Shown here: one piece after another, positions 1-13,069 of the stretch
How the letters are laid out: the number at the start of each line of letters is the position of its first letter
Position numbering within the stretch: the first letter of the stretch is position 1
DNA from: Paragonimus skrjabini miyazakii
Taxonomy: Eukaryota; Platyhelminthes; Trematoda; Plagiorchiida; Troglotrematidae
DNA length: 64,000 bases
Assembly: GCA_014338405.1 (NCBI GenBank)
Contig: JTDE01021233.1
Span: 1-64,000 of the forward strand
Reading direction: 5' to 3'
Program-made: the position numbers and the translations under genes
The notes under the pieces: model-generated
The model's database searches: none
The model's input: only the letters and a program-made list of their open reading frames with translations
Told to the model about the DNA's origin: nothing

Positions 1-1289
1 TGTTAGTTGCCACCTTGAACCACTAAAACTGCATCGGAATGGGCAGTCGTCGAGCCATATCCCCTAACGTGTGACAAGAATCCATGTCGGATTCATAATG
101 GACTTGTCGCAAAGTGGCGAGACACATTTACATTTTCTCAGCCATATCTGTTAGACTCTTTGAGTTATCTTGTTTGAGAATGCCCTATTCAGTCAGTGAC
201 ATAATATAACTACATATAATAACATGTGGTTGACCAAAGCGTCATTGAAGGATATTGACGGCCTCGTTGTATACCAACTTCGGTTCTAGCAATGTATAGT
301 CCGTTATCGTGTCCAATGGTTCCCTACCACACTACTGGACGCGATATGAATGCCTATAGCAGAGTCATCAATATAGCAATCAACGCTCGACTTAAAACTA
401 CGGATGAATTTCCAGTAGTCCACAAAGTTATGACTGAACATCTTTAAATTCCACTTCGGAAGTCCCATACAAATACTAAGGAGGTTTCCAAGTCGGATGC
501 TCAATTTGGCAGGAGACTCACATATGACTGGATGTCTAGCCGCTTGTTACAACCTCGCTCAATAGCACGACATTGGACCTTAGCTAGACAAATTGAGAAC
601 TGGGACACTGAACACAGGAGTGATCTTCCTGCTTAATAGCATGATAAAACACTCTGCTTGTTCGGTTGGTCCTTTTTTTACTTCCAGTTCTGCATATCTC
701 GATGTTGTCCTTCAAAGCCAATTGCAATTCCAGCTGCTGAATATGAATTCGAGCTAATTTTGGCTCGCGTCCACCGGCAGATGTGCTTACTGACCCACAT
801 TTGCTGGAAACTTCGTCTTGCAATTCCACTACAGACATATTTCGTTCAGATATTGGTTAACTGTAAAATCAGTCAGGATTCACGGCTATACGCAGTCTAT
901 TGGGGCAGCCGTTAACCTCTTGAACAGGAGCAGAATAAGACAAAACTAAAGGTTAACTCGGATAAAAATGGTTCTGTACATAAGTAAGTAATGGTTAGCA
1001 AATTACACAGCTTAAAACCAAGTGAATTTTGAGCGCGTTATTTAACCGTCAGCAATTATCAGAACAGAATTCTGGCCGGCACTAAACAATCTCAACTTAT
1101 TGAAAAAAGAACACTTTTTGTATGAGAACAACATTAAACAACGCAACAGTTGATCGAAATTTCGGACTGATTGGCACCGACTGGTCGCTAGTCGGTTTGC
1201 AGCAGCTTGTGTGTGAGTTCCGATCGGCTGAACCTGTCATTCAGAAAACTGCTTCAGTCCAATCTCATTACAACTGTCACGATGATACA

Positions 1290-2100
1290 CACCCTCAGTT
1301 CACTCAAGACTAAGCACGTTGGTTCGGAGAACCCGGGTCTTGAGTAGCCTTGATGGACTGCCTTCAGTCCTCGAATGGTCAGAATTTCCATATTTCATCT
1401 GGAAATTATCTACAATATTCTTCAGTTCTTCGAAACTATATGAGTCGACAAACTTGCTCGTACTTTTCAGAATACACACAACATTTTTAGCGGCACCGTT
1501 GGACTGAGGAGGTCTCGATGCGATGAGCAGATGTCGACAGCCTATTTTCTTCAACCAGTCTTCAAATTTCTGCGCGGTGAAAAGAGTGTCACTGTCAGTG
1601 ACCAGAGCACATGATACACCGTTCTGAGTGAACTTTGTTGAAATGCAATCGGAATGAAATTCGCAGTTGCCGACGACGTGGATATACTACCGCGAATGAG
1701 TAGAGAATAACCAAACCATAATATTTATCTGAGAATGGACCATAGCAGTCAGCACGTATTCGTTGCCAGACCTCACGAGACATTAGACAGGGGGTCTATT
1801 TTGATGATCGGGATTACGCTTTATGTGTATAATAGGTATAATTTTTAGAACTGTTACACGCTTGGAAGTCGACAAATCAATCTAGAATGTTTACTATCGC
1901 ATGACTCACAGTTGTTTCACTGTTGGGCAGGATTTGAATTAGATGCATGCTAATTATAGCAAGCAGCATTTTGAATGTTTACCTTTTTGGACCGCCGCTC
2001 TCATTAGCCTTCTCACCTTACTGGTGTGTAAAATCATCAGTTCATCTTTCAAAGCAGCTTTGACATCCTCATACTGTTCGCATAATATTCTGGATGACCG
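1290..2100 (-). pseudogene. Decayed Ty3/gypsy-type integrase (LTR retrotransposon remnant)
   Basis: Reading leftwards on the minus strand, three frames in turn give integrase core pieces: IRADCYGPFSDKYYGLVILY around 1640-1770 (first catalytic Asp block), then ALVTDSDTLFTAQKFEDWL around 1545-1620 (second Asp), then GCRHLLIASRPPQSNGAAKN at about 1480-1550. The order and spacing are those of a D,D-35-E core. At least two frameshifts break it, and the residue that should be the catalytic Glu (SNGAAEN in related elements) is Lys (AAA, 1486-1488). No LTRs were recognised. A separate short minus-strand frame at 584-838 (Leu/Gln/Lys-rich) may be another retroelement piece but is not assignable. Confidence 0.72.
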
Positions 2101-2159
2101 GAAATTGGAATTCGGATGTAATAAAAACCTCTGTCGCAGATCACATAAACTCCAGTGAT

Positions 2160-3990
2160 CAACCAGTCGCGAAGCTGAGTTGTTAACTGGTCTTCAAAAC
2201 TACGCCAACCTGCTTGAATCTACATTTCCAGAATAAAGTGACTGATAATCTGTTTTTCTCTCCTCACATGTGTATGAAATTTGGCTCGTTCAACCGCTTC
2301 AAAAGTTACAGGTTGATCGTGTGGGAGCGGTATTTTCTTTGAGGATTCGCAGCAAAGAGAATTGGGTGAATCTTTAAATGACAACATTCTCATCAAGCTG
2401 TGTGCACCTCTGCTGATTACAATAGGAGGTGAGCAACTTTGTTTTCCACCTTCGGCTTTTCGCCAGTGAGATATCATATTTCGAAGCACTCTAAACGGTC
2501 TACAAGTTCACTCGACGACGTATGAATATTCACTTTCTGGCTGGTAGTAATCTATCACAGGAAGTCATAGAAGTACCTGACGCCAAATATGATGGTTTCA
2601 TTAAAACAGCAACAAAGTAATTGGTCTAGTTCAAGCCCATAGTTAGTTTTGACGTAGTAATGATAACACCTTGGGTTTGAGCAATCCAGCGGTTTATTTC
2701 TCGAGAGCAATTGTACACATTAGTATTAACGATGTAACAAAATGGCAGTAATGTTGTTGGCGTCCACCGTAGCTGGTCACCAGACTGAAGGCCATGATAA
2801 GGAATGTTCACGGTGTCAACAATCAGGACAGAACCCAACGTGTCAAGCTTCAGAAGTGGGCATAACGGGTAAAACTTTGGTGGCGACTGTACCTAAATTT
2901 TTCTGAGCCAATTAACAGCATGGTTTATTTAGAAGGCTACTACAGACCAGTCAGAAATTATGTCGCAACTGCACAAATAACTTTGTCTTTCGTGATCATC
3001 CCTCTGAGACAAATCTTCAAATAGCATGGATTACCGGAAACCACCGGGTCACAATTTAATCTGTAGGCGTTGGAGAATTTTGCCGTCAGAATAACTTACG
3101 ATCTACTTACCACCCACGGTTCAACAGCTAGGTTGAGCGTTTTGTGAACACTTGGAATAGGGCGCTTTTGAAAGTTTGTGGGGGAGAGAACGACGGATAA
3201 AGTATTTTACACCCTCTACTCGGTCTATCGGAGTACACAAAATCTATGCACACTGTATCTCTCCGAAAGAAGCAATCATTGGCCAAAAGTTTAAGACGTT
3301 GTGAAATGCGCTAATCAAAGTGGAATAGCGTTGTGGAAATACATCGCCGGGATACACAAGGTGGATACTCGAGTCCGTCTTTCTATTGGTAATCCAATGT
3401 ACATCGCAGAATATATGCACGGATACCCCCATTAAATTAAATATTAATTGTTGTTTTACCATGAAAAGGCCAAGTATTATGATCTCAATGCTGGAATCAA
3501 CATACGTGTTTGCTATAACAAAAAACTTCAGAAATGGCATGCTAATGACAAACAACCACTTGTTGAGATGAATCACCTACCGCTAAAATTGCTGAAGCAC
3601 ATTTAGAAACAGAAAACCATGTGATGACTACCTCTTCATGCATATCTCAGCACAAACAGAGATATATAAGCCGGTCCGAACAAAACGACTAAATAGCAGA
3701 ATACAGCGATATCAGAGCTTTAAAACGAAAGTGATGTGGAAAAGAGGTTTTCCAAAAAATCTGAATTCTTTCGAAGAAAAATAAAATAAAATTTTTGACG
3801 AGTTGAAGACCACACAAAATTGACAGCAACTGTCACAATCTCATAGAGTTCTCGGTTAACTCACTTTCAAATAATATTATAATCGGATTCTGTCCTCGTT
3901 GATGTTCGGCAATCAAACTCCGGCCACGAATTCATGGGGAAAACGCGTAAACGATCGCGTCACTTACATCCGATTATGCACCACTAAATT
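2160..3990. other. No gene seen
   Basis: Short frames only (up to 110 codons, biased composition). Possibly more of the decayed LTR element near 2220-2840, but nothing aligns. Confidence 0.5.
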
Positions 3991-3991
3991 A

Positions 3992-3993
<2 letters not shown>

Positions 3994-4044
<51 letters not shown>
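3994..4044. repeat. (AT)n microsatellite, 51 bp
   Basis: An uninterrupted AT dinucleotide run. Confidence 0.98.
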
Positions 4045-4046
<2 letters not shown>

Positions 4047-5481
4047 ACTGCTTAGTATCCAGTATTTTGAATATCACCCAAAGCAAGCGTAAATGTCGAA
4101 ATCTGTCGTTCACTTGAACATAAACTGATCGTGGGGTAGCGCGCTGCGCATTGAGTAAAGTTTTATCTTCAAGTTCATTTTTGAATGCATCAACATATAC
4201 GGTTTACATCGCTGACAAAACCACTTTGCTTGTTTCACTGTTATTTGGCTACGCTTATCACACATGGTAGACACCTGTCTAGAACATACCTGATGCACAC
4301 AATAACCAAAACAGCAGAGCAGTCAAAATATATACATAGCCAATCAAGTGTTGAATGTATGCTTAAATATTTTGAATGAATACTCATCATATTCTTTTCG
4401 ACAGAAGCTAGAATCGCGTTTTTCTTTCACCTTTACTAGATCTCTCATTTGTACCTGTGCTCTTCGGAACGATTGGGAATATTGTAGTCATACCTGACGA
4501 AAATATTGGGCTTTCTGAGAGCTGATTTGTAGGCAATGAACAACAAATGTTGAAAAATATCTGAACATCGAATTGGTGAGGTAGCCCATAAACGAACTTG
4601 TTTAGAGTTAAGATATGCTTACACCAAAACGCAGTGCCTAAATCTGTCATCACTGTGCGACCAATTGATAACTTGGAAATTATGCTCAATGGACAAATGA
4701 ATGAGGGAAAACCCGTAATAAAATTTACTTGTTCATCAGCTCCACTCACTTACATAGGTCACCGAATGTGTACATTTGCCAGGGGTTTGATTCGAGACGG
4801 ATTGGATTGTACGCCAGTAACTCGCTCTACACTTTCCTCAGACGTATATCATCAATTACAAAAAAGTATTACCGAAGACATTTCACTCTATTACACATAC
4901 CTATGGACCACGAATACGGTGACCTTCTGGAACAATCGCAAAAATGAATACCGACCTGCATTCCAGTGTAATCTGAGGATGAAAATGAACTGATACGATG
5001 AAAAAATTCGCACAGAAAAGGATATATTCCAGAGGAATTTGACAGATAATTTCTCAAGTAGGCGGAAAATCTATGAGATACAATAATCACATGCATCTCA
5101 GAACCAGTTGGGAGAAAAACATCGGGCGCTTTGTAAAAAAAAAGGATGAAATAAACACAAATGATAAGTAACTCCATCCAACTGGCCAATAATTCGTGAG
5201 ATTAACAAACGTCGAACAGATCGGACGGAATAAAGAAATAGAAAAAAGAACACCAAAATATCAGAAAGTTTTGGCGCAAAACGAGTTGTTGAACTATGGG
5301 TTGATGGAAGATCAAAAACGAATAACGATAGAATATCATCAAGCCAAGGCAACAGCCTAATTTAATAAAGTTGAACTCGTGTTTTACTTTTTCTACACAG
5401 GTTGCGTGACGTACAGCATAAAGGGTATAGATTTGTGCGTGTGTGTTTGTGAAAGAAATGAGATGTTTGAAACAGAAGTGT

Positions 5482-5495
5482 ACACACACACACAC
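5482..5495. repeat. (AC)7 microsatellite
   Basis: A short AC run; it also explains the Val/Cys-rich open frame read across it on the minus strand. Confidence 0.9.
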
Positions 5496-6029
5496 ATACG
5501 GATGCAAATCTAAGGCATCACTTACTGCTTCCGAAAATGAGCACAGCAAATAGACTATCAGATTGAAAGACATGTTGGACGAGTGTTTTGCAAAAACGAT
5601 AATCACTGCTGTTACTAAAACGAACTGAAGAGAATTTGCGGGACTCAAGTAAAGGGTGGGGGGTCAATGGTCGACCAAAATGAATGAAACTAATTGTTGA
5701 AAACGAGTAGAGATACTGCCACTATACAAGTGGATGAGAGAAAGTGGTCACAAAATTCACAGATAAAAGTCACTGTGTCCCAGTAGACTACTGGTAAAAT
5801 GAAAAGGTGCTTCTCCAGTGTTTAGTAGAATGCATTGGACGACCGAAGCATCTACAAGGGAGAAGGAAAATACAGAGTATATCCGCCTAAACACATATAA
5901 ACATATACACATAAAATATTTAAGAGGAACACACTGGATGGTGAACGATTTATTGTGACATTTCTAATCCAAACTAAGATTCGTTATCAAACAAATAAAT
6001 ACGTCAGAATGAAATTGTCCTGCCGCTCA

Positions 6030-6445
6030 TCATGTTCGCTTGTCGGTCTGTCTTCGTTCGCCTTCCGTTTCAGCGTCAACGATGCTGGCATAGTGGCTGT
6101 CTATATCTATCTGTCGATTGAACGAATTCCGAGAATAGAGAATTTCAAGTACATGTCGTTCTCCTTTCATTTTTGCCCGCGCAACTACTTTTGTATGATT
6201 CGTGTTGATCTCGTGACCTGTGTTATCACAGTTATGATCCACGGTCGGCTCGCTAATTTGTGTTCGTGCATGCGTGTGCACAGCTGTATGCCTGTTCCGC
6301 TCACATACTGTTGGTCACACCCAAGACATGGCATCGCACATACAACGCCAGACAGTTCGCGTCGTTCCATGCGATCTTTGCCGTTCATCAAATTTTCAGG
6401 CGCAACGCGCTCAAATGTGTGAAAAAATGGGAGAACCGTGAGCAA
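6030..6445 (-). pseudogene. GIY-YIG endonuclease remnant of a retroelement
   Basis: Two overlapping minus-strand frames carry the parts of a GIY-YIG module: CDQQYVSGTGIQLCTRMHEH at 6260-6340 (counterpart of C-x-YVG-TG-xx-L-TR-x-HEH) and, after a frameshift near 6280, GHEINTNH followed by ERHVLEILYSRN and NRQIDIDSHYASI at 6030-6230 (counterpart of the GH...E...N tail). This arrangement is typical of Penelope-like elements and related flatworm retroelements. The YVG signature is degraded to YVS and the frame is broken, so it is inactive. The upstream frame at 6388-6600 may be its linker. Confidence 0.5.
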
Positions 6446-6847
6446 CTTAATCCAACATAACTGGATTCGTCATAATGTTTTCTAAAGGCGTTACGTGCAA
6501 GTCGCTGATTCGATAAGATTAGATTAGCAGCTACCAAATCACATGGTTGTGAATGGATCAGCAAGACCGAAAGAGCCATAAAATCTTCAACAGACTCCAA
6601 TAAAACAGAAACAAAAGATCGGCTAAATCAAAAATTCTAGTGTCTCAATCTGTCTAAAAAACAAGATACCGACCCCATACACAAACTATCAGAGCGTCAA
6701 TTGACATCCGATTGAATAGTCTAAAATTCAATCATGCGACCGTATCCACAACAGAATTCATTACATCTTTTGAGTCAATACTGAAACGCAGTGGTCTAGA
6801 TAAGCAAGCACAGCGATTAATCACGACAAAGATGTGTCAACAGTTGA

Positions 6848-6849
<2 letters not shown>

Positions 6850-6884
<35 letters not shown>
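6850..6884. repeat. (AT)n microsatellite, 35 bp
   Basis: An uninterrupted TA/AT run. Confidence 0.98.
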
Positions 6885-6887
<3 letters not shown>

Positions 6888-6899
6888 AGAAAGACCGAA

Positions 6900-9800
6900 T
6901 GTCAGTAATAGCGTCACTTTCGCTTCACTAATCTGGAGTCCATTAAAATTTATTAAATCAGAATTGTAGTACAGCAGCACCTCCCTTCATGTACCACTTT
7001 TATGACATACAGATCAGTGAATCGTGAACCAATCTCCCTAACAAAGTCGTTAAGTAGACTTGTTGATCTGGCAAAATAGCAACCGTGATAAATGAAGTTG
7101 AGGATTTATCGCCACAATAATATCACTTACGCACAGAACGAGTGCGCCGGTTAGCTGACTACACAAGTAAGAAGAGTGCACAGATTAAACCGCTAAAACA
7201 TGTGTGTGGCGAACAAATGTACATCAGAATGTTAGCATAAACAATCCAACCAATATGGTATAAGTAGAAAGGAAACGAATAGATCGTTCTGGACTAAAGG
7301 GAACAGTGGTCACAGTAAAGAAGGGAAAAGATGCGTCTCTGAAAGCTTCAGCAAACAATTTCCGTGAACTTTACCACAGACAAAACGTTCGTAATATTTT
7401 AAGTAGGTTCGATTAATAATTCTGACAAAGAAACACGTGGAAAATCTGTGGAGAGACACTCAAGAAATTACGAGGGTAGTTGTAGCGATTCAAAAATGTA
7501 CGGGTAAAAAATAGTCAGACTCCACGTCATAAGAAGTTGTCTGCATATGTTTGTTGGGATATCTGCAACACTCAGTTGCGAGGAGATAGACCGGAGCGCA
7601 TTACTCAACTGACGTGCACCTTACAACGGATAACGGAAAAGCACACCGGCAAGAACAATACGTGTAAGCAAACACCACTGGACCCAGTTTTCATTCGATG
7701 TGCACATAAGGAACTATAGAATGTGCATTTTCTACAAGTCAATACCATGTACAATGCAGGTTGTAAACTAGTATGCGTGTTCCACATTTGTGAAAGGTGG
7801 GGTCACAACCTGGAATCAAGTTATACCCCATTTTGCTGGTATTCCTAATAACACAATCCACTCTAAGGTAGATGTTTGACGGGAACGAGAGTGGCGTTAT
7901 TGCCAAGGTTCAACTATATGCACATACAGTAAGTGCACACATATATGCATATACATATGAATAACAATGAATGGGTGTTCCTAATGTATGTTTTGACTAC
8001 CTAGCTATGTGCACTTTCAGGATTCTAGTGAGCTTTTCAGCTTTGGGGACTTAGGATTAAACTTGGGTAAGAAGCTGGCAAAGAGAAAGAAAGACAGTAA
8101 TGATTAAGTTACAAAACGAAGCGAAGGGGGTCACGGCTCAATTAGCTTCAGACTTGAGAGTTCAAAGAACACTGAGACTAACCGAGTTCAGTGTAGTAAA
8201 CCTTATGGTTGTTTGACTGAACTGCTGATGTAATAAAGCGAAGATAATTAGAAGTCAGTTTGTAAAATACTGACAACATGATGCTACTACTACGTGCTGC
8301 CAATACATGATGCTACTACAATGTGATGCTATTACTCCTGAAAAGACAGCTTAAAGTGAAATACACTGTTCATGGAATATCTTGAATCTATGCCAACTGT
8401 AGCGTACTATGGTTCAAGCCATATTAGGAAGGTCTACAGAAACCACATCGTGACCAGACATTCGTAAAAAAAATGACAATATAAAGCCGGTCAACGTAAG
8501 AACTAGATGATGTACACAGTACTGAGTAGAATACTGTGGAAATTCAATGAGTATGAGCAAATGAAAAAGAAAGGATTATCAACAACCTTTAATAATCCTA
8601 CTCAATCTGAGGAAACCTAACTCAAAGCTAACCACGTAGCCACCAGATTCATGAGATGTGCACCCACATACTACGTGATACATTGATAACAGATAAACAG
8701 GTTTTCTGACAATTCCCGTCGCTCGAACAGGAACAGGGCCCATAAAAGTGAAGGCCAAAAGTGTGCATCAGAATTCTGATGCAGGATTTTGGAGCAACAA
8801 ACAAAACACGTGACCAAAAGATGCGATGGCATACAGAAACAAAGCTGAGTAACACAAACGCGGCATACAGATGTGGGTATTAGAGAAAAACATGTCACGT
8901 GACGCGAAACGTATAGGTGTGCTGTAGCTGTAATATGCATGCTACGAGCGATCGATACAACGAAAACACTTGAGCCTGTTCAACATGCAAGCAGAACTGG
9001 GTGAGTTGCCACGAATGGAATTTATTCTAGATCACCGAAACACAAAGCGTGTAGCTATCACACAGAAAATGTACCATGCTTCATTCAGCAGGCATACATT
9101 GCGTGCGGAAACAACACACACACACACGTTTGCTCATTTTGTTCACTGTGCAGAAGTTCAGTGTTGACGTACAACAGATAAAATACATGAGAACATGATC
9201 AGAAGAATGATTCATATCTTCAGGTCAATAAAAGTAACCTAGGTAAACTAACAGAAAGGTGATCAGACGGACAATTAGATCACACGGGGAAATAATCACA
9301 CTATAAGCAGATCAACTATAGGTTAGCAACGGAATACTAAGGATTCTGTTAGGGTTGAACAATATAAAAATAGATTAGGAAAATGTCTAGTGTACTTTAT
9401 ACAGGTGACACTGCCAGGTGGCAGACATCCATCTAACGTAAACGAATGGAAACTATGTGATGCGTGGAAAAAATACAATAGTTACGTGTGCCAACAGAAC
9501 AGAACGCTCCTTGATATTGACAGAGAACTACTCACAAGGAGCCCGGGTTCAAACAGACTAGGCAAGGGTGCTATTGTAAGTCATGTGAGGCAGATCGAGC
9601 CTCAATATGGTCATGGAAATTGGGTCGTACGGAATTGATCAATGAGGTTCATCGTGGGTAAGAACGAATAATCATGAAGAGTCACAGCCACCGACAAACA
9701 AACAGACACACGCTTACTCTTGTTTAAGTCTCAAATAAACAATACTTTTATGGAACCGGTACAGATACTCGGGCAGATAGAGCGACCACTGGTGATAAAA

Positions 9801-11800
9801 GGTACGTCAACAGATCAGGTACGAACACCGCACATGTTTGAAGTATGCGAACGTGCGTTACGTAATATCCCGAAGGCTTAAAGGAGCAGACGAATACGGA
9901 AACGTATCGTGGCGTTCCGTATGGGCTCATACACCACCCAGCAAACCTGGAACAATCAATAACTCGCGTTTAAGAGACAACCCGCCTGACTGATACCAAA
10001 TGTTCCAGGTTGCAGACAGACCGATGTCGGTCACGTGACGATGTGCATAAATTACGGATGCTAACTGTCGGACATAGGTCTCCTGACGAAATTTTTTGGC
10101 CATAACATATTTTGACAAGTAGACTACGTACGTATTCTGCAACAGAAAAGCGAATGATGTGAGAAAGTCATAGACTAAATTATGTTTGGATCGCCTTCAT
10201 AGAAAGTGGATTATGCACAACACACGAAGGATGACCGTGACAAAATTATGTGGTTGCCCTCCGTTGCTCTGCTTTTCAAGTTGATGTGCTGACCACGTAG
10301 ATGTTAGGCGTTTTGAGAAGATGATAAGCGTCATCGCTCAACTGATAATGCGGTCGTCGGGATTGACCCTAAATTGATTAATTGGTTGAGCCTCAGCGAG
10401 TAACACCACATTTTGCAGTCACACCGCCCACGGTGTGGTAGGAATATGAGTCGACAGATAAGTCAAAGCACGAAGGAAGTGACCAAAGGATGGTAGAGGT
10501 CTAAAAATGTTATCACACGAGCGAGAGATGCCGTGCACGTGTAATAAAGCGGATAACAAACAGCTTGTCGGGACGAAGCAAACTTCGCATACTACGACCG
10601 ACTTCCAGTAGAAAAGGAGGCGCTTCGTATTTCGGATCAATACTCAGTCACAATACCCTCACAAGAGCCGTGCAGCGATCGCTAAACCCCGTTCCACAGT
10701 TGAGGTGTACAGGAATGAAAAAACCCACAGTACAATGACTAAAAGTCAGATAAGACATGCGCACCAGACAAAATGATGAGATTAGCTAGGGTGGACCAGA
10801 CTTGACAAGAGCACGCAGTGTTCTTTCTTTGTTGCACCAAAGTGCGAAGGCATGTAGACTTTCCCCTAACAGCCATCAGCATCGACCAACGAGGATCCAT
10901 GACGTAACTACCCATGGCTCTAAAATTAATGTTTCTGGGAAAATAAATGCCAAAATGGCCCGACTACTGATCACGAAGTTTGTTGCATATTGAACACTGT
11001 AAACATTTCAACAAACACATTTTTAAAGTATTCAGCAGCGGAGAGGTAGACAGTAAGTTTGCAACAGTCAGTGTAGGAAAACGGAGAATTAAAAAGACCA
11101 AAAAGAGAAGTTGGTTTGCAAACGGTGTAAATAAAAATGATGTGCTCAATCACAGTTGAATTTTGCTGTCATAGAAAAACTGAGAACAAACGCATCTAAG
11201 TAAAATGAAATACAGGCAATGGGTACGTGGTTATGACGTTACTCCATGTGAACTATAACAGTGAATGATTCAGGAAGAAAGGAGCTGATTAATCCGGAAA
11301 AAAGTCAAGTATCAGAATAACAAACAACGATATATTGAGGAGAGTAGAAGCTAAAGCATGTCAATGCCGTGCATCTGATAGAAAAAACTTCATTATACAT
11401 ACAAGTGCATGAATGTACATGCACACGTGGTCAACGACATTTATAAATAGGGCAGACCGACTGACTGATCGGAGTAAATTGAAAAAAATGAAAGATAAGA
11501 ATGTTCTTCAACCTTACCGGTTAAGGTATGCGGCCAAAAATAGGCTTTCAACCTGGAAAATGTCTGCGGAATTTACCGATCAAAAATGACGTTTGGTTTC
11601 ATGAACTTCCTAAATATCGAAAGTAGCCTGTAGCTCGCAGTAGCAGAGAAGAGTTGTAGGTATTTATGTGTGAAGGTTGCTGGTGCTGGCTTGGCCAATT
11701 TACACGAAATTGCAGTAACAATGTTTGTAAGTTAGATAGCTAATTTAAAGAACACCATCAACATCACCATAACAGCCATGAGCCTGACCAAAAGGTACTG
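6900..11800. other. No gene seen
   Basis: AT-rich to neutral sequence with only short frames below 90 codons, a short CA run near 9110-9125, and no recognised repeat. Confidence 0.6.
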
Positions 11801-12062
11801 AGGCTCGGGCCGTCGTTCACCTCAACAGTGACGTGGAATATCCTAGAATAAAACGTTACTAAGAAGATTGAACATTATTAAAACAAGACTGAGCGGAAGA
11901 ACTAAAAATGATATGGACACAGGTACGCCATTGACTGCGACTCATCTTCATCTCGGATAGCGTCTCTAACCAGCGGTTTGAGTGATCACGAGGACCCCAT
12001 CCAGGCTGGCGACACCTACTAACTTTGTTCAATGAAGCAGTCAGGGTCTTCCTATTTCGTGA

Positions 12063-12258
12063 TCACGTTGTTGCTTGACCACCACGCGGTTTTACCCGAC
12101 TGTTGGTTGCCTCAGTATATAATGCTCGGTACGGTAAACGATCAGATGACATGCGGAGTACGTGACCCAACCATCGCAAGCTGTGCACCGTGATTAGTTG
12201 ACCAATTGATCGCGCATCTCGAGCGTTCCGGAATACGCGCAGGAAAACTGCCATATTG
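12063..12258 (-). pseudogene. RTE-like C-terminal tail (RWLGHVLRM)
   Basis: The frame reads SIGQLITVHSLRWLGHVLRM followed by RLPYRALY and KPRGGQATT, the hallmark carboxy end of RTE-type polyproteins. It is separated from the RT part by the insertion at 12268-12833. Sequence right of the insertion (12834-13060, minus) holds the preceding piece, with SLKGRVYNACVR- and EDINR-like words in shifted frames. Confidence 0.82.
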
Positions 12259-12267
12259 TGGTGGATT

Positions 12268-12833
12268 GTCACGCTGGAGAGGCGAGTATTCAAACACTCG
12301 GCGGAATGCCTCAACGCGCGGGGGAGGCACGTCCACAAACCCTCAACGATCAAATGGCGGACAACGGGGGCAGTCGGATGAATCATCGCTCGACCGGATC
12401 GGACCAACGGGCGAGACATGGCACGCAAAATAGGATGGACGACCAAATCGAAGGCTCGATTATTCCAACACTCGGGGGAGTATCTCGACACGGTCGTGGA
12501 GTACAGTCAAAGCTCACAGTGGATAGATAGAGGACAACACAAGCGACCGGACGAGCTATCCCTCAACGGAATCGGACAAACGGACGAAGATTGGCAGGCG
12601 GAAAACACCCGGATAGAAGGCGCCGATCACCCACATAAACCACGCAGAAGTGCACACGACCCGTGGGCGGAAATCTCGGGGTGTTGTGGACTAGAATTCT
12701 GACTCATAAAAGCGGGAGCGCGTGGCATGTGAACTAGCGTGTTGAACAATAAAGATTGTGCTTAAATGGACGCCTTTTCGCTACAATATTGCCCACGTGA
12801 TCAATCCACTTAATATGGGCTAATTGGTGGATT
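12268..12833 (+). mobile_element. Unclassified inserted element with a ~174-bp dimer and polyadenylation signal
   Basis: The insertion interrupts the RTE-like element; the empty site is seen in the sister copy at about 59.54 kb. It is flanked by TGGTGGATT at 12259-12267 and again at 12825-12833, a 9-bp target duplication. The left part is two diverged tandem units (ATTCAAACACTCGG at 12288, ATTCCAACACTCGG at 12462; period about 174 bp); the right part contains AATAAA near 12750. A related copy is at 43345-43780. The plus strand has overlapping open frames (12258-12530 and 12418-12702) whose translations are similar between copies. No transposase, RT or tRNA-like head recognised; possibly a non-autonomous LTR-related element. 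Confidence 0.72.
12284..12640 (+). repeat. Two-unit tandem repeat, period ~174 bp (copy 1)
   Basis: Units align as ATTCAAACACTCGGCGGA / ATTCCAACACTCGGGGGA, then GGACAACGGGGGC / GGACAACACAAGC, then CTCGACCGGATCGGACCAACG / CTCAACGGAATCGGACAAACG. The units are clearly homologous but diverged, so the duplication is old relative to dispersal of the dimer. Confidence 0.75.
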
Positions 12834-13069
12834 CAACGATGGTCAAACACAACAAGCCTGTTGATATCTTCCTTTGGAACAGACCACGCTTCCGAACCAT
12901 TGGGCAAAACAGAACGTACACAAGCATTATATACCCTTCCTTTCAGCGACAACCAGACGTCTTTTCGACGCCACAGATGACGCAGTTTGGCAAACGGAAC
13001 GCGTGCCTTTACTATCCTCGCTGATATCTCATCAGAAATATTACAGGCTGACGAGTTAGTGCTACCAAA

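Noticed and set aside
5202..5648. A 148-codon minus-strand open frame
   Set aside because: Hydrophobic, Cys/Val-rich composition produced by T-rich sequence and a CA microsatellite; no similarity.
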